Shown piece after piece: positions 54,147 through 63,477 of a stretch of 64,000 nucleotides of DNA. A program made the position numbers and the translations under genes. Location: positions 1-64,000 of the forward strand of contig NZ_NGJZ01000004.1 of assembly GCF_003987595.1 (NCBI RefSeq), given 5' to 3'. The notes under the pieces are model-generated. The model ran no database searches and was not told the origin of the DNA. It saw only the letters and a program-made list of their open reading frames with translations. Positions within the stretch are counted from its first letter, which is position 1, and the number at the start of each line of letters is the position of its first letter. The stretch comes from Vagococcus entomophilus (GTDB lineage Bacteria; Bacillota; Bacilli; Lactobacillales; Vagococcaceae).

Positions 54147-54538
54147 AGTTCTTCCTCCGTCCTATCAGAGTAGATTACATTGACTTTATTTTTTGTGATT
54201 CCTTTCTTTTGGATTTTCCTATTCACGATACCGTAGTCTTCGAGTTCTCTACGATTCTTTATAAATCCATAATCGAATAAAACAGAGTCATTACTATTAT
54301 TTTTCATAGTTACTACTAAACTATAGGAACCGGTCATTTTGTTAAATCCTATTCTTTCTACTTTCACCTCTGAAATATCTGCGAAAGTATTTTTCAATGC
54401 GTTTACCGACTGCCTTTCAACTTCAATTGACTCTTTCTTGGAATGTTCTGCTCTTTTATCCATATAAACCTTTCCTCCAATAAAACCTAATATGATAATT
54501 ACTCCTAAAATAAGCCAAATCCATTTCTTCTTTTTCAT
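54143..54538 (-). CDS. Putative immunity protein 4 (cassette)
   Basis: 131 aa with the standard anchor and the ectodomain VERIGFNKMTGSYSL...FDYGFIKN, closely related to protein 2. Its start overlaps the stop of truncated toxin 5 by four bases, so units 5 and 4 are fused without the spacer seen elsewhere. Confidence 0.72.
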   Translation of the reverse strand: MKKKKWIWLILGVIIILGFIGGKVYMDKRAEHSKKESIEVERQSVNALKNTFADISEVKVERIGFNKMTGSYSLVVTMKNNSNDSVLFDYGFIKNRRELEDYGIVNRKIQKKGITKNKVNVIYSDRTEEEL

Positions 54539-54897
54539 GTTGACTCTACTCCTAACATATTATAATGACAGTATCTAGCAAAAAAAAATTTAGTATTTTT
54601 TAGCAAATGTTTTTTTATTAAAATTTTTGTTTGAATATCTTTATTGTCATCCGAATTAGTCCCCGCATAAGTGATGACAACTTTAGACATATCGACTTTG
54701 TCAGCTTTATTGACAGGCGCAACGGCCATTGCTTGCATGCCGTTAGAGGTGTTGTCTTCAACTTTTAAGACTTGGTAGTTAACTCCACCGTATTCTTTTA
54801 TTGCCCCTTCTTTGAGCGTTTTATCGTATCTAGGATGTAGTTTTTCTGCTTTATAGATATCATCACTTAGTTGTCTATATTGTTTATCTGTTGTCAA
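54535..54897 (-). CDS. Truncated toxin N-terminus, cassette 5
   Basis: 120 aa: variable start, conserved block, then the shared tail KILIKKHLLKNTKFF that reads on through the ribosome site of the next immunity gene (NMLGVEST). No lipase triad. Confidence 0.68.
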   Translation of the reverse strand: MTTDKQYRQLSDDIYKAEKLHPRYDKTLKEGAIKEYGGVNYQVLKVEDNTSNGMQAMAVAPVNKADKVDMSKVVITYAGTNSDDNKDIQTKILIKKHLLKNTKFFFARYCHYNMLGVEST

Positions 54898-55287
54898 ATT
54901 ATCTCCTCATCTCCGTTAGAAAAAATTACAGTAATTTTGGCTTGAGTTATTCCTTTTTTTTGAATTTCTCTATCTTCTATTCCTATACCATCGTTTTCTC
55001 CAGTTTTTTTCCAGAAAGTGTAAGTAAAGTATACCGACTGATTTTTGTTATTTTTCATAGTAACAAACATCCCATAAGAGCCAGTTATTTTATCATAAAC
55101 AGATTTTTCAACTTTTACTTCCTTTATATTCTCAAATGTATTTTTCAATGCGTTTACCGACTGCCTTTCAACTTCAATTGACTCTTTCTTGGAATGTTCT
55201 GCTCTTTTATCCATATAAATTTCCTCCAATAAAACCTAATATGATAATTACTCCTAAAATAAGCCAAATCCATTTCTTCTTTTTCAT
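54894..55287 (-). pseudogene. Putative immunity protein 5, frameshifted in its anchor
   Basis: Starts normally at 55287 with MKKKKWIWLILG, but two bases are missing compared with unit 4 in the GGAAAGGTTTATATG segment (near 55218), so the frame runs to a stop right after the membrane helix. The ectodomain remains open from about 55229 (KVEKSVYDKITGSYG) and resembles protein 1. Probably inactive unless re-initiated. Confidence 0.75.
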
Positions 55288-55655
55288 GTTGACTCTACTC
55301 CTAACATATTATAATGACAGTATCTAGCAAAAAAAAATTTAGTATTTTTTAGCAAATGTTTTTTTATTAAAATTTTTGTTTGAATATCTTTATTGTCATC
55401 CAAATTGGTTCCAGCATAAGTGATGACAACTTTAGACATGTCGACTTTGCCAGCTTTATTGACAGGCACAACGGCCATTGCTTGCATGCCGTTTGTTTTT
55501 GAATTTTCTTGTATTTTTAATATTTTAAGTTTATTATTTACATCAATAATAATAGTACCTTCTTTTAAGTCTGGAGAATACTTTTTTTTATCGTTAGGAT
55601 CTAACCAATACACAATATCACTTAATTTGTTATAACTTTTATCCGTTATACTCAA
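55284..55655 (-). CDS. Truncated toxin N-terminus, cassette 6
   Basis: 123 aa with its own variable start and the conserved block (slightly changed, VVPVNK and TNLDD), followed by the same tail and NMLGVEST end as cassette 5. Its stop overlaps the start of immunity gene 5. Confidence 0.68.
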   Translation of the reverse strand: MSITDKSYNKLSDIVYWLDPNDKKKYSPDLKEGTIIIDVNNKLKILKIQENSKTNGMQAMAVVPVNKAGKVDMSKVVITYAGTNLDDNKDIQTKILIKKHLLKNTKFFFARYCHYNMLGVEST

Positions 55656-56047
55656 ATTTCTCCCTCTTCCCCATTCGAATAAATAACTTTAATTTTATCA
55701 GTTGTTTTGCCTTCTTTTTGCACTTCTATATTTGATAATACATAAGTATCTATCTCACTATTATCTTTCACAAAACCATAAGAAAAAATAGCTGATTTTC
55801 CTTCTATATTTATCATAGTTACTAACATTCTATATGACCCTGTCATGCTGTTATATCCAATTTTTTGAATATTTACTTCCTTTATATTCTCAAATGTATT
55901 TTTCAATGCTTTTACCGACTGTCTTTCAACTTCAATTAACTCTTTCTTCGATTGCCCTTCTCTTTTATCCATATAAACCTTTCCTCCAATAAAACCTAAT
56001 ATAATCATTACCCCTAAAATAAGCCAAATCCATTTTTTCTTCTTCAT
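55652..56047 (-). CDS. Putative immunity protein 6 (first gene of the array)
   Basis: 131 aa, same anchor, ectodomain IGYNSMTGSYRML...FSYGFVKD. It is the most upstream gene of the array, so any promoter for read-through transcription should lie in 56048-56432. Confidence 0.72.
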   Translation of the reverse strand: MKKKKWIWLILGVMIILGFIGGKVYMDKREGQSKKELIEVERQSVKALKNTFENIKEVNIQKIGYNSMTGSYRMLVTMINIEGKSAIFSYGFVKDNSEIDTYVLSNIEVQKEGKTTDKIKVIYSNGEEGEI

Positions 56048-56110
56048 GTTGACTCTACTCCTAACCAATTTTGAGTGGCTGATTTTTTCGATAGTCTTTG
56101 AAAGAACCAC

Positions 56111-56432
56111 TTTATAACCTTAACCATCTTGCATTCGCATTTTTATCTGTTCAAAAAAGAAGCCTATCTTATTTAGTTAATTTTATATGAAAAACAACAA
56201 GTAAACAAATACTTCATACGTTTTCTTACCTGCCATTTATTTTTTTGAGCTATTAAAAGAAAACTCAGAGCTTGCTCCTGTGATGAATTCCGTGATTTTT
56301 AAATCAAAAAATAAAATCCTTTTTTAAGCAATCGTTTGTGTTTTGGAAAAGTGAACTACAAACCACGCTGTCCACAAACAACTAAAAAAACATCCGCAAT
56401 AGGCAGATGCTTTAATTATTCAGTTTATTTTT
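56111..56432 (-). other. Upstream region of the toxin array; terminator of next gene
   Basis: No gene in about 320 bases. At 56384-56409 a hairpin (CATCCGC / GCAGATG) with T7 on the minus strand ends the monooxygenase-fold gene at 56433. The rest is AT-rich and should hold the array promoter; no consensus is clear enough to name. Confidence 0.6.
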
Positions 56433-56714
56433 TCACGATTCACTGGTTTTTATCGTACATTCTGTTGCTAAATACTGCGGAATTTCTGCCACAAATTTTT
56501 GTAAATGCATGGTCCTATTATGTCGATTGAGCGCCGCTTGATCTGCCCAGTTTTCTACAATCAGAAATTGATTTTCTTCATGAACACTTGCATAGTGCGC
56601 ATAAAACAAACAGCCTTGCTCTTGTTTTGAAGCATGTACCAAACTTTTTACAAACTGCAAATAGCTCTCCTTTTTTTCTGGCAATACATCTAAGTAAACA
56701 TTGAGTGTTATCAT
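56433..56714 (-). CDS. Antibiotic-biosynthesis-monooxygenase-fold (ABM) protein
   Basis: 93 aa of the ABM / YgiN-like family: TLNVYLDVLPEKKESYLQFVKSLVHASKQEQGCLFY then FLIVENWADQAALNRHNRTMHLQKF with the conserved His. Such small dimeric proteins are often quinol-type monooxygenases or heme-related enzymes; the substrate is unknown. Has its own terminator. Confidence 0.85.
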   Translation of the reverse strand: MITLNVYLDVLPEKKESYLQFVKSLVHASKQEQGCLFYAHYASVHEENQFLIVENWADQAALNRHNRTMHLQKFVAEIPQYLATECTIKTSES

Positions 56715-56970
56715 TTTTATCCCTCTTTCTATACTAATACCAAAATCATTCGCCTCTTGGAGCTTTTGTTAAAGATTAATTATAGTATAATAAATCATTT
56801 GGAAACATTTATTATACTACTAACAAAATTTTTAAAGACATAAGAAAATGCTCTGCTGCCATTCAAATCGCTCACACAGGACTAAATTTTGAACAAGTCC
56901 TATATTTATTCTAGCACAGCGGGAAATAAGCAGAGTGAGTCTTCCTAGCATCCTCGCTTATCCATGTTCT

Positions 56971-56999
56971 TTGATTCTTTTGCCTTTTCTTAGTATAAT
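56971..56999 (+). promoter_or_regulatory. Promoter of second dus gene
   Basis: TTGATT (56971-56976), 17 bases, TATAAT (56994-56999), 49 bases before the start codon. Confidence 0.75.
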
Positions 57000-57048
57000 G
57001 AAGAGGATTTTAGAGTCTAACTGAACGTTATAGAGTGGAGAATATCGA

Positions 57049-58023
57049 ATGATACCTAATTTTTGGGCAGAGTTACCCAAGCCTTTTTTTATTTTAGCAC
57101 CAATGGAAGATGTCACAGATGTGGTTTTTCGTCACGTGATTAAGGAAGCCGCTTCCCCTGATGTTTTCTTTACTGAATTTACGAATTCTGACAGTTTTTG
57201 CCATCCTGATGGAAAAGAAAGCGTACAAGGTCGGTTAGTTTTTACCGCTGATGAGCAGCCAATCGTCGCCCATATATGGGGGGATAATCCTGCCTTTTTT
57301 AAAGAGATGAGTCTAGGATTAGCCGAAATGGGCTTTAAAGGACTTGATATTAATATGGGCTGTCCTGTGCCCAATGTAGCAGGTCGTGGAAAAGGCAGTG
57401 GCTTAATCTTGCGCCCTGATGTGGCAGCGGAATTGATTGAAGCAGCCAAGGCTGGTGGATTACCTGTGAGTGTAAAGACGCGGATTGGGTACGAAGAGCA
57501 AGCAGAATTGGAAGAGTGGATTACACATTTGTTGCGGCAAAATATTGCCAACCTTTCTGTCCACTTGCGCACACGAAAAGAAATGAGCAAGGTTGATGCT
57601 CACTGGGATTTGATTCCACAAATTACGGCCATTCGTGACCGCATCGCTCCGCAAACACTGATCACGATTAACGGAGACATTCCCAACCGACAAGTAGGCC
57701 TGCAACTGGCTGAACAATACGGTGTTGACGGAATCATGATTGGGCGTGGTATTTTTAAAAATCCTTTTGCCTTTGAAAAAGCTGCCAAAGACCATTCTCC
57801 TAAAGAACTGCTAGGACTTTTGGCGCTCCAGCTTGACTTACAAGACCAGTACGCCAAGCTTGTTCCTCGTTCAATCGTCGGCTTGCACCGTTTCTTTAAG
57901 ATTTATGTTAAGGGATTTCCTGGAGCTAGTGACTTACGCGTAAAATTGATGGGAACGAAATCCACGGCTGAAGTCCGTGAAATTTTGCGCGACTTTTATC
58001 AGCATGAGCCTAATGAAGAATAA
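57049..58023 (+). CDS. tRNA-dihydrouridine synthase family protein
   Basis: 324 aa. [15 protein letters not shown] start, the catalytic Cys in [26 protein letters not shown], and the INGDIP and [12 protein letters not shown] flavin-phosphate motifs. Distinct from the DusB-like copy at 2238-3227. Monocistronic with promoter and terminator. Confidence 0.9.
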   Translation: MIPNFWAELPKPFFILAPMEDVTDVVFRHVIKEAASPDVFFTEFTNSDSFCHPDGKESVQGRLVFTADEQPIVAHIWGDNPAFFKEMSLGLAEMGFKGLDINMGCPVPNVAGRGKGSGLILRPDVAAELIEAAKAGGLPVSVKTRIGYEEQAELEEWITHLLRQNIANLSVHLRTRKEMSKVDAHWDLIPQITAIRDRIAPQTLITINGDIPNRQVGLQLAEQYGVDGIMIGRGIFKNPFAFEKAAKDHSPKELLGLLALQLDLQDQYAKLVPRSIVGLHRFFKIYVKGFPGASDLRVKLMGTKSTAEVREILRDFYQHEPNEE

Positions 58024-58060
58024 AAAAAGGGTGTCAATCAAAAATTGACATCCTTTTTTT
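58023..58060 (+). terminator. Terminator of second dus gene
   Basis: Stem AAAAAAGGGTGTCAAT / ATTGACATCCTTTTTT (58023-58038, 58044-58059) with one G-T pair and a T7 tail. The gap to 58171 holds a short open stretch with no ribosome site. Confidence 0.9.
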
Positions 58061-58171
58061 ACTTACAGATCTGAAACGATTTAGTAAGCGCGACAACTAT
58101 AAGCAATGGGTTCTGCGTAGTCAAAACGTTTTTTAAAGTCTTTTGTTTTAGCGTACATACTATAAAATTTT

Positions 58172-58846
58172 TTATTTTTTACTGATTAGCCCTACCCAAT
58201 CCGGGCAAAGATTTGTCACCTGAATGCTACGATTCTTTTCTGATTTTTCTATCCATCCTTGTTCTAAAAAATGGCTGCATATGTTTTTTCCTAGTGAACC
58301 AGCCAGATGAAAGGTCCGTTCACTCCAATCCATACAAAGTTTTCCGACCAGACCTTCTGTGCGTCTCATTCCAATTCCTGCAAAAAATTTCTTACCACAA
58401 TCTGTTACAATAACCTCGTATCCTTTTTTTTCAACATAACTATTTTCGATTAAAAATTCAAACAAGCTTACACCAAATTTTCCTGCCAAATGAGTATAAC
58501 AGGTTCGGGCATCGCTTAATTCTACATATTCTTGTTTTTGATTGTATGACTGAATTGTTTTGGGTGCTGAAACATTCATTAGCGACTCAAGTATTGTCGC
58601 AATAGATTCATCCACTAAACCGTAATAGACATTTTTCCCCTGTTTATAGGTCTCAATCCACCCTGCGTCCGTTAGTTTTTTCAAGTGATAGGATGTGGTA
58701 CTAAGAGAAACATGACCTTTTTTTGACAGTTCTGTCACCGTGTAATAACGATGATCCAACAACACCGTTAATAGTTCAATTCTAGTTGGATCACTAATAA
58801 GTTTTAACGTTTCGGTAAGATTCGGTACACCGTCCATAGCTTTCAT
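58172..58846 (-). CDS. ArsR-family winged-helix regulator
   Basis: 224 aa. N-terminal winged helix (about 10-90: LKLISDPTRIELLTVLL, YHLKKLTDAGWIETYKQGKNVYYGL) and a larger C-terminal part with several Cys and His residues (CYTHLAGKFG, VTDCGKKFFAG, CSHFLEQGW). It diverges from the gene at 58928. A metal or small-molecule role is not visible. Confidence 0.83.
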   Translation of the reverse strand: MKAMDGVPNLTETLKLISDPTRIELLTVLLDHRYYTVTELSKKGHVSLSTTSYHLKKLTDAGWIETYKQGKNVYYGLVDESIATILESLMNVSAPKTIQSYNQKQEYVELSDARTCYTHLAGKFGVSLFEFLIENSYVEKKGYEVIVTDCGKKFFAGIGMRRTEGLVGKLCMDWSERTFHLAGSLGKNICSHFLEQGWIEKSEKNRSIQVTNLCPDWVGLISKK

Positions 58847-58927
58847 CCTTTTTTTACACTTTGACTGTCATCAAAGTATTTTTGTGATAATTTGGACTTA
58901 TTATAACAGAATGGAGATGTGAATAAT

Positions 58928-59761
58928 ATGACAATCAGTCCACAACAACAAAAAAGAGCCGCAACTTTTCAAGCAATGCACACACAAAAAGAGCTTTTCA
59001 TTCTACCCAATATTTGGAATGCTGGAGGTGCAAGAGCGGTTGAAAAATCCGGATTTAACGCACTGGCAACAACAAGTGCAGGCATCGCTTTTGCAAATGG
59101 CTATCCAGATGGAGAATCGTTCCCTTTTGAGCAGTTGATTGCAAGTGTCCAACAGATTACTAGTCGGATCACCATTCCCTTATCTGTCGACTTTGAGCGC
59201 GGTTATAGTGAAAATCCTCAGAAAATACAGGAAAACACGAGACAATTACTTTATGCAGGCGCTGTGGGGCTAAACCTAGAAGATGGACTGCCAGATAAAA
59301 AAATTTCTGAGTCTCACTCCATGCAAGAAAAACTGGCTGCTTTGACACCACTCAAAAAAGAGTTGAATCTTGATTTCCTAATTAATGCAAGAATAGATAC
59401 ATACTGGAATCAAATAGGCACACCCTCTTCACGATTAGCCGAAACAATTACTCGAGCCAATCATTATATTTCTTGGGGTGCCGATTGTGTGTTTGTTCCG
59501 GGAAATATTCCACTTAATGAATTAGAAGTTTTGCTAAAAGAAGTTGAAAAACCTATTAACATTTTGCTAAATAATGAATTAAAAAATATCCCTAATCTCC
59601 AAAAAATTGGCGTCAAAAGAGTCAGCTTGGGGTCCGCATTAAGTCGAAACAGTATCCATAATTTTTTCCATCAAATGAAAGAGATAAAAGCAGGGCATTT
59701 CGATTCATTATTGGATGACTCACTTCCATATGAGTCCGTCAATCAATTCTTTATAGATTAA
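58928..59761 (+). CDS. Isocitrate lyase/PEP-mutase family enzyme
   Basis: 277 aa alpha/beta barrel: FILPNIWNAGGARAVEKSGFNALATTSAGIA and SVDFERGYSENP with the Mg-binding acidic residues, then GLNLEDG and INARIDTYW. The family includes PEP phosphomutases, 2-methylisocitrate lyases and carboxyphosphonoenolpyruvate-type enzymes; the substrate cannot be fixed. Start 58928 is preferred: GGAG is 11 bases upstream, while GTG at 58919 is only two. Divergent from an ArsR regulator. Confidence 0.85.
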   Translation: MTISPQQQKRAATFQAMHTQKELFILPNIWNAGGARAVEKSGFNALATTSAGIAFANGYPDGESFPFEQLIASVQQITSRITIPLSVDFERGYSENPQKIQENTRQLLYAGAVGLNLEDGLPDKKISESHSMQEKLAALTPLKKELNLDFLINARIDTYWNQIGTPSSRLAETITRANHYISWGADCVFVPGNIPLNELEVLLKEVEKPINILLNNELKNIPNLQKIGVKRVSLGSALSRNSIHNFFHQMKEIKAGHFDSLLDDSLPYESVNQFFID

Positions 59762-59955
59762 GAAGCATTATTGCTGAAATTTGTTAAAAATTATCATTTC
59801 TATATCATGCAGACTTTTCTGAAAGCAAATAGTTTAAGTTTCACACACTCCATGTCGTAAGCGAATGGCTATTTTTTGACACGGATTCTTTTCAATAGTA
59901 ATATGGCGTTAATAGAAATTTTTAGTGATAATTTAGGCAGAAAGAAGGAATACAC

Positions 59956-60639
59956 TTGGTAAAAAAAGTCGCGTTAATCGGTGATCGTAAAGAAAAAATA
60001 AATCACGCCAATATTGAAAAATGTTTTGCATGGGCGCAAAAAAATCAACTTGACATCCGCTATGAGTGGCTGTCTACAAACAAGCTCTGCCTGAATCACA
60101 TAGAGTCTTTTGATGGCGTATGGCTCACTCCTGGTGGTCCATATCAAAATGACGAAGCAGTCCTTGCTTTAATCTCACACATGAGACAAAGAGAAACGCG
60201 CCCCTTTTTAGCAAATTGTAGCGGATTCCAATATTCTTTAATGGAGTATTTAAGGAATGCTTGTGGCGTTCAGGACGCGACTACAGAAGAGCTTGATCCC
60301 CTTTCCCCTCATTGTGTGATTAGTAAATTGTCTTGTTCTCTTTCAGGCAACCTGGCACAAGCATTGCATCTACCAGAAGACTCAATTTTGAAAAGTATTT
60401 ATGGTACATCCGATATAAAAGCACGATACAACTGTAATTTTTCTTTAAACCCACTATATCAATCGTATTTTAAAGCATCTGCAGACTGGAAAGTTGCAGC
60501 CACGCATTGTGATGAAATCCGAGCATTAGAACTGACCAACAAAAGATTTTATCTCATTACACTTTTTCAACCTGCAATGGATTGGGCCGATTACGATGAC
60601 TTAAATCCTATTGTTGCCTCTTTTTTCCACGCACTCTAG
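59956..60639 (+). CDS. CTP-synthase-like glutamine amidotransferase domain protein
   Basis: 227 aa resembling the C-terminal amidotransferase half of CTP synthase, but standalone. VALIGDRKEKINHANIE start, SFDGVWLTPGGPY, and the nucleophile region FLANCSGFQYSLMEY. The start is TTG after AAGGA. A downstream His (AATHCDE) is present. The role is unknown; it follows the PEP-mutase-like gene on the same strand after a 194-base gap. Confidence 0.78.
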   Translation: MVKKVALIGDRKEKINHANIEKCFAWAQKNQLDIRYEWLSTNKLCLNHIESFDGVWLTPGGPYQNDEAVLALISHMRQRETRPFLANCSGFQYSLMEYLRNACGVQDATTEELDPLSPHCVISKLSCSLSGNLAQALHLPEDSILKSIYGTSDIKARYNCNFSLNPLYQSYFKASADWKVAATHCDEIRALELTNKRFYLITLFQPAMDWADYDDLNPIVASFFHAL

Positions 60640-61292
60640 CTAGATGAAAGCCTTATTCACAAAAAAATCATCCCTGTTGAACTCCGACATATCAGAAGAA
60701 GTTCATAGAAATTTCTCTTCAAACTTTAAGAATTTCAACCGATTGCTGGAGGCCCCTTCAGCTCATTTTTTATTTAAATAGTTCGCTCCTAAAACATACT
60801 TTTGGACGCTGCACCATCAGTATTGATAAAAAATATGACGCTTTTCCCATCCTCTTGCTTTCTCACTATTTATTCCGTTTGCCAATTAGTAAGTCTCAAA
60901 ACATTTTCTTGGCTTCTATGTTTCTGGTCGAACCCGCTTACAATATAACACTATCTTTTTAATTTAACGTAAACCCTTGTAGGGCGCGATTCTTTTTGTG
61001 TTTTTAAAGCAAGCAACTCAATCTAGTCGACTTTTCACTTGTTTCATTCGACATTTTGAATGTACGCTCTACAGCTGATAAAAGGCGCCACAAAGAATGC
61101 TCAAAACCGGCTGTACTTTTTGTAGTTGAAAGAAAAATATGGGCTAAAAAGCCCCTTAAAACCTTTCTCAAAGCACTCTAAAAAAAGGGAGAGAAAAAAG
61201 GGGTTAACACTTGCTATATAAGAGTTTTGAGGTAATAATATTGAGAAGATACTTCTTAAAAAATTACCTTGGCACAATTAGGAGGAAAATAA
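60640..61292. other. Intergenic with terminator
   Basis: About 650 bases with no gene seen. At 60745-60773 a hairpin GCTGGAGG-CC-CCTTCAGC followed by TCATTTTTTATTT ends the amidotransferase gene. Near 61140 there is a GGGCTAAAAAGCCCC hairpin. The right end carries TTAGGAGG before the ATPase gene. Confidence 0.65.
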
Positions 61293-62087
61293 ATGCTAAA
61301 AAAAATAGTCAAAGCCAAACCTTTAGAAAAAAGGGGCGAATACCCTTTCAATTTAGCCTGGCTCCATCAGACAGATGAACTAGCGTTTAAAAAGCCGCTC
61401 ACTTTTCTTGTTGGTGATAATGGTGTCGGAAAATCAACACTGCTTCAAGCAATTGCGATTCAAAATCAGCTCCCCCAACTAACAAACGAACGATACGAAG
61501 AGGATCCCGAGTATCAGACTATTGCCAAACTAGCAACATATTTGAAATCCCATTGGGACATCAAATCCAAGCAAGGGTTTTTCTTTCGAGCCGATGACTT
61601 TATCAGCTTTATCAGGAAGAACAGACGACTTCGAAAAGAATTAGAAAATGAATTAGATTTACTCGATGAAAAAGGAGTGCCAAAACTGGCATTTGAAAGA
61701 CAGCCCTATCAAAATTCTTTAACAGCACTAAAACTCAGCTATCCAAAAGAACTCCACCAGCTCTCACATGGTCAATCGTTTTTGTCGCTATTCAAAAGCA
61801 GGTTGTCTCCCAATAGTTTGTATTTATTAGATGAACCTGAAACCCCACTAAGTCCACAAAATCAACTAACCTTGTTGTACATGATTGACGAACAAATTAA
61901 GCAAGGCTCGCAATTTATTATTGCCTCTCATTCTCCCGTATTGACAGCCTACCCAGATGCGGATATCTATGCGATTAATCCCGATGAAATCAGGCAAATA
62001 GCGTATGAAGAAATTGAAAATGTTGAATTTATGAAAAACTTTATGGCCGACCCCAAACGATTTATGCATTATACATTCAACCAGTAA
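61293..62087 (+). CDS. AAA family ATPase (ABC/RecF-like)
   Basis: 264 aa. Walker A GDNGVGKST at 41-49, an ABC-like signature region QLSHGQSFLSLFKS, Walker B LYLLDEPETPLSP, and the switch SHSPVLTAYPDADIYAI. Soluble, with no membrane segment. This is the small standalone ATPase type found across Firmicutes; the partner is unknown. Confidence 0.83.
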   Translation: MLKKIVKAKPLEKRGEYPFNLAWLHQTDELAFKKPLTFLVGDNGVGKSTLLQAIAIQNQLPQLTNERYEEDPEYQTIAKLATYLKSHWDIKSKQGFFFRADDFISFIRKNRRLRKELENELDLLDEKGVPKLAFERQPYQNSLTALKLSYPKELHQLSHGQSFLSLFKSRLSPNSLYLLDEPETPLSPQNQLTLLYMIDEQIKQGSQFIIASHSPVLTAYPDADIYAINPDEIRQIAYEEIENVEFMKNFMADPKRFMHYTFNQ

Positions 62088-62517
62088 ACTCATCCCTTGT
62101 CCTTATCCTTGTTCATCGGTTGACTCAATGGTTATTCATGCACTCGCCACTGAACAAAAGTCTATAACACAACTATCTCACACTCTAGTTCTTTTTTATT
62201 GTTTTATTACCCAAATTTTTTTAAATGACTATCCGCCCAATAAACAAATACGCATCTCGCAGGATCCCCCTCACAACTAAAAAATATTCAAGCTACCATT
62301 GGAAAAAACTGTCTGAAATTACAAAAGCCACCGTCCACATACTTGGACGGTGGCTTGAGACGCTTTAAATCAGGTTTGGAAATATTCAGTTAAATATCAA
62401 AGAAGCTTTTTTGAGATTTTGAATAATCGCTTATTGCTGTCTAATACACAATGGCGCTTTTCTTCAATAAATCTCTGATTATTGGCGAAACCTTATTATT
62501 TTAATGCATGAAAACGT
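62088..62517. other. Intergenic with GC-rich hairpin
   Basis: 430 bases, no gene seen. A perfect 13-bp stem AAGCCACCGTCCA / TGGACGGTGGCTT (62325-62337, 62344-62356) reads TTTTGT after it on the minus strand, so it is a likely terminator for the regulator at 62518. Confidence 0.65.
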
Positions 62518-63273
62518 TCAATTTAATAATTTGGATAAATGATTCGCATATTTTTCCATGCCAGATATCTTTATAACGTCCAAAATGCTCTCTAATTGAC
62601 CAGATTCGACTTTCTCGCCATTTTTTTTCAAAATTAATAAATAAAAAAATTTATTAATCATTTTCAGAAAAAAGTTCTCTGGATTGGTAGATTCTTGCTC
62701 TATTATTTCACAATATTTTAAAGCTACATTGCTTAAATTATTTTTAAAACAGATTATGACAAAATTGACTAATATAACCATTATAAATTTTTTTTCTTGA
62801 AATGAATAGGCGTCTATACCTTTTTCTAATATTGATTTGATCATCATTAAATTACTATCAATATCGTATAATGCTATTATTTGGCTATATAATGATAATT
62901 TTTGATAATTCCATGATAATAATTCAAATAACTGTGTTTGGAGTACTCTTTTTGTTTCAGCTTGTAAGTTTTGTACATCATTAGAAAGAATTGAAGTTAA
63001 TAATTGTAGCAGTGACTCTAAAAGTTTTTTGTCCGTTTTGCTATACGCTAGATTCACATTGGTTACTTTTAATAAATTCTGGAGTCCATCAGTATCATTT
63101 TTATAGAAGTAATCACTTATTTCTGAAACCACCGAATGGATAGATTTTTCATTTGAGATTTGCTGGAAAAAATAATTTATATCAATATTATTTTTTTCTA
63201 ATAGTTCCACTAATACTTCTACTGTAACACTATGTAAATTTCTTTCTATTTTTGAGTAATAGGAAACTGTCAC
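62518..63273 (-). CDS. Rgg-like regulator with damaged 5' end
   Basis: 251 aa from a GTG. The C-terminal helical part (about 60-251) fits Rgg/MutR TPR-type regulators. In the same frame upstream lies a plausible first half of the HTH (GYLLRIERIKKGKTQKEFCHDIVTV) with no ATG, GTG or TTG; the only ATG (MLDIYYE-stop) is in another frame. So either the HTH starts at a rare codon such as ATA, or a small change has removed the start. Divergent from an ABC exporter gene it may control. Confidence 0.6.
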   Translation of the reverse strand: MTVSYYSKIERNLHSVTVEVLVELLEKNNIDINYFFQQISNEKSIHSVVSEISDYFYKNDTDGLQNLLKVTNVNLAYSKTDKKLLESLLQLLTSILSNDVQNLQAETKRVLQTQLFELLSWNYQKLSLYSQIIALYDIDSNLMMIKSILEKGIDAYSFQEKKFIMVILVNFVIICFKNNLSNVALKYCEIIEQESTNPENFFLKMINKFFYLLILKKNGEKVESGQLESILDVIKISGMEKYANHLSKLLN

Positions 63274-63477
63274 TATATCGTGACAAAATTCTTTTTGTGT
63301 CTTACCTTTTTTTATTCTTTCTATTCGTAGTAAATATCCAACATCCTTATATGGTTATCCTCTCAAGCTCAATTAGTAATATATGACATTATATCATTTT
63401 ATTATTCGTATTAACTATACTGAATGAAGTAATAATAAAATAATCTATTGTTTGATATATTAATAAAGGAGAACATT

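Larger units (their letters stand above)
51183..56047 (-). repeat. Tandem immunity/toxin-5'-end cassette array (6 units)
   Basis: Six head-to-tail units: 55284-56047, 54535-55287, 53877-54538, 52932-53650, 52006-52748 and the full-length unit at 50172-51844. Each has a conserved immunity 5' end (MKKKKWIWLILG), a variable immunity 3' part, a variable toxin start, then the conserved NGMQ...DIQ block (about 114 bases). In all but the last the toxin stops shortly after, and the following AT-rich tail is shared between units. Confidence 0.85.

Noticed and set aside
51183-56047. Regular repeat/variable alternation in the toxin cluster considered as CRISPR
   Set aside because: Repeat units are 600-800 bases, coding, and encode immunity/toxin pairs.
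56336-56530. Plus-strand 64-codon open frame
   Set aside because: Overlaps the terminator and 3' end of the ABM gene on the other strand; no ribosome site.
58080-58158. Minus-strand 25-codon open frame after the second dus gene
   Set aside because: No ribosome site, no recognisable product; too short to support.
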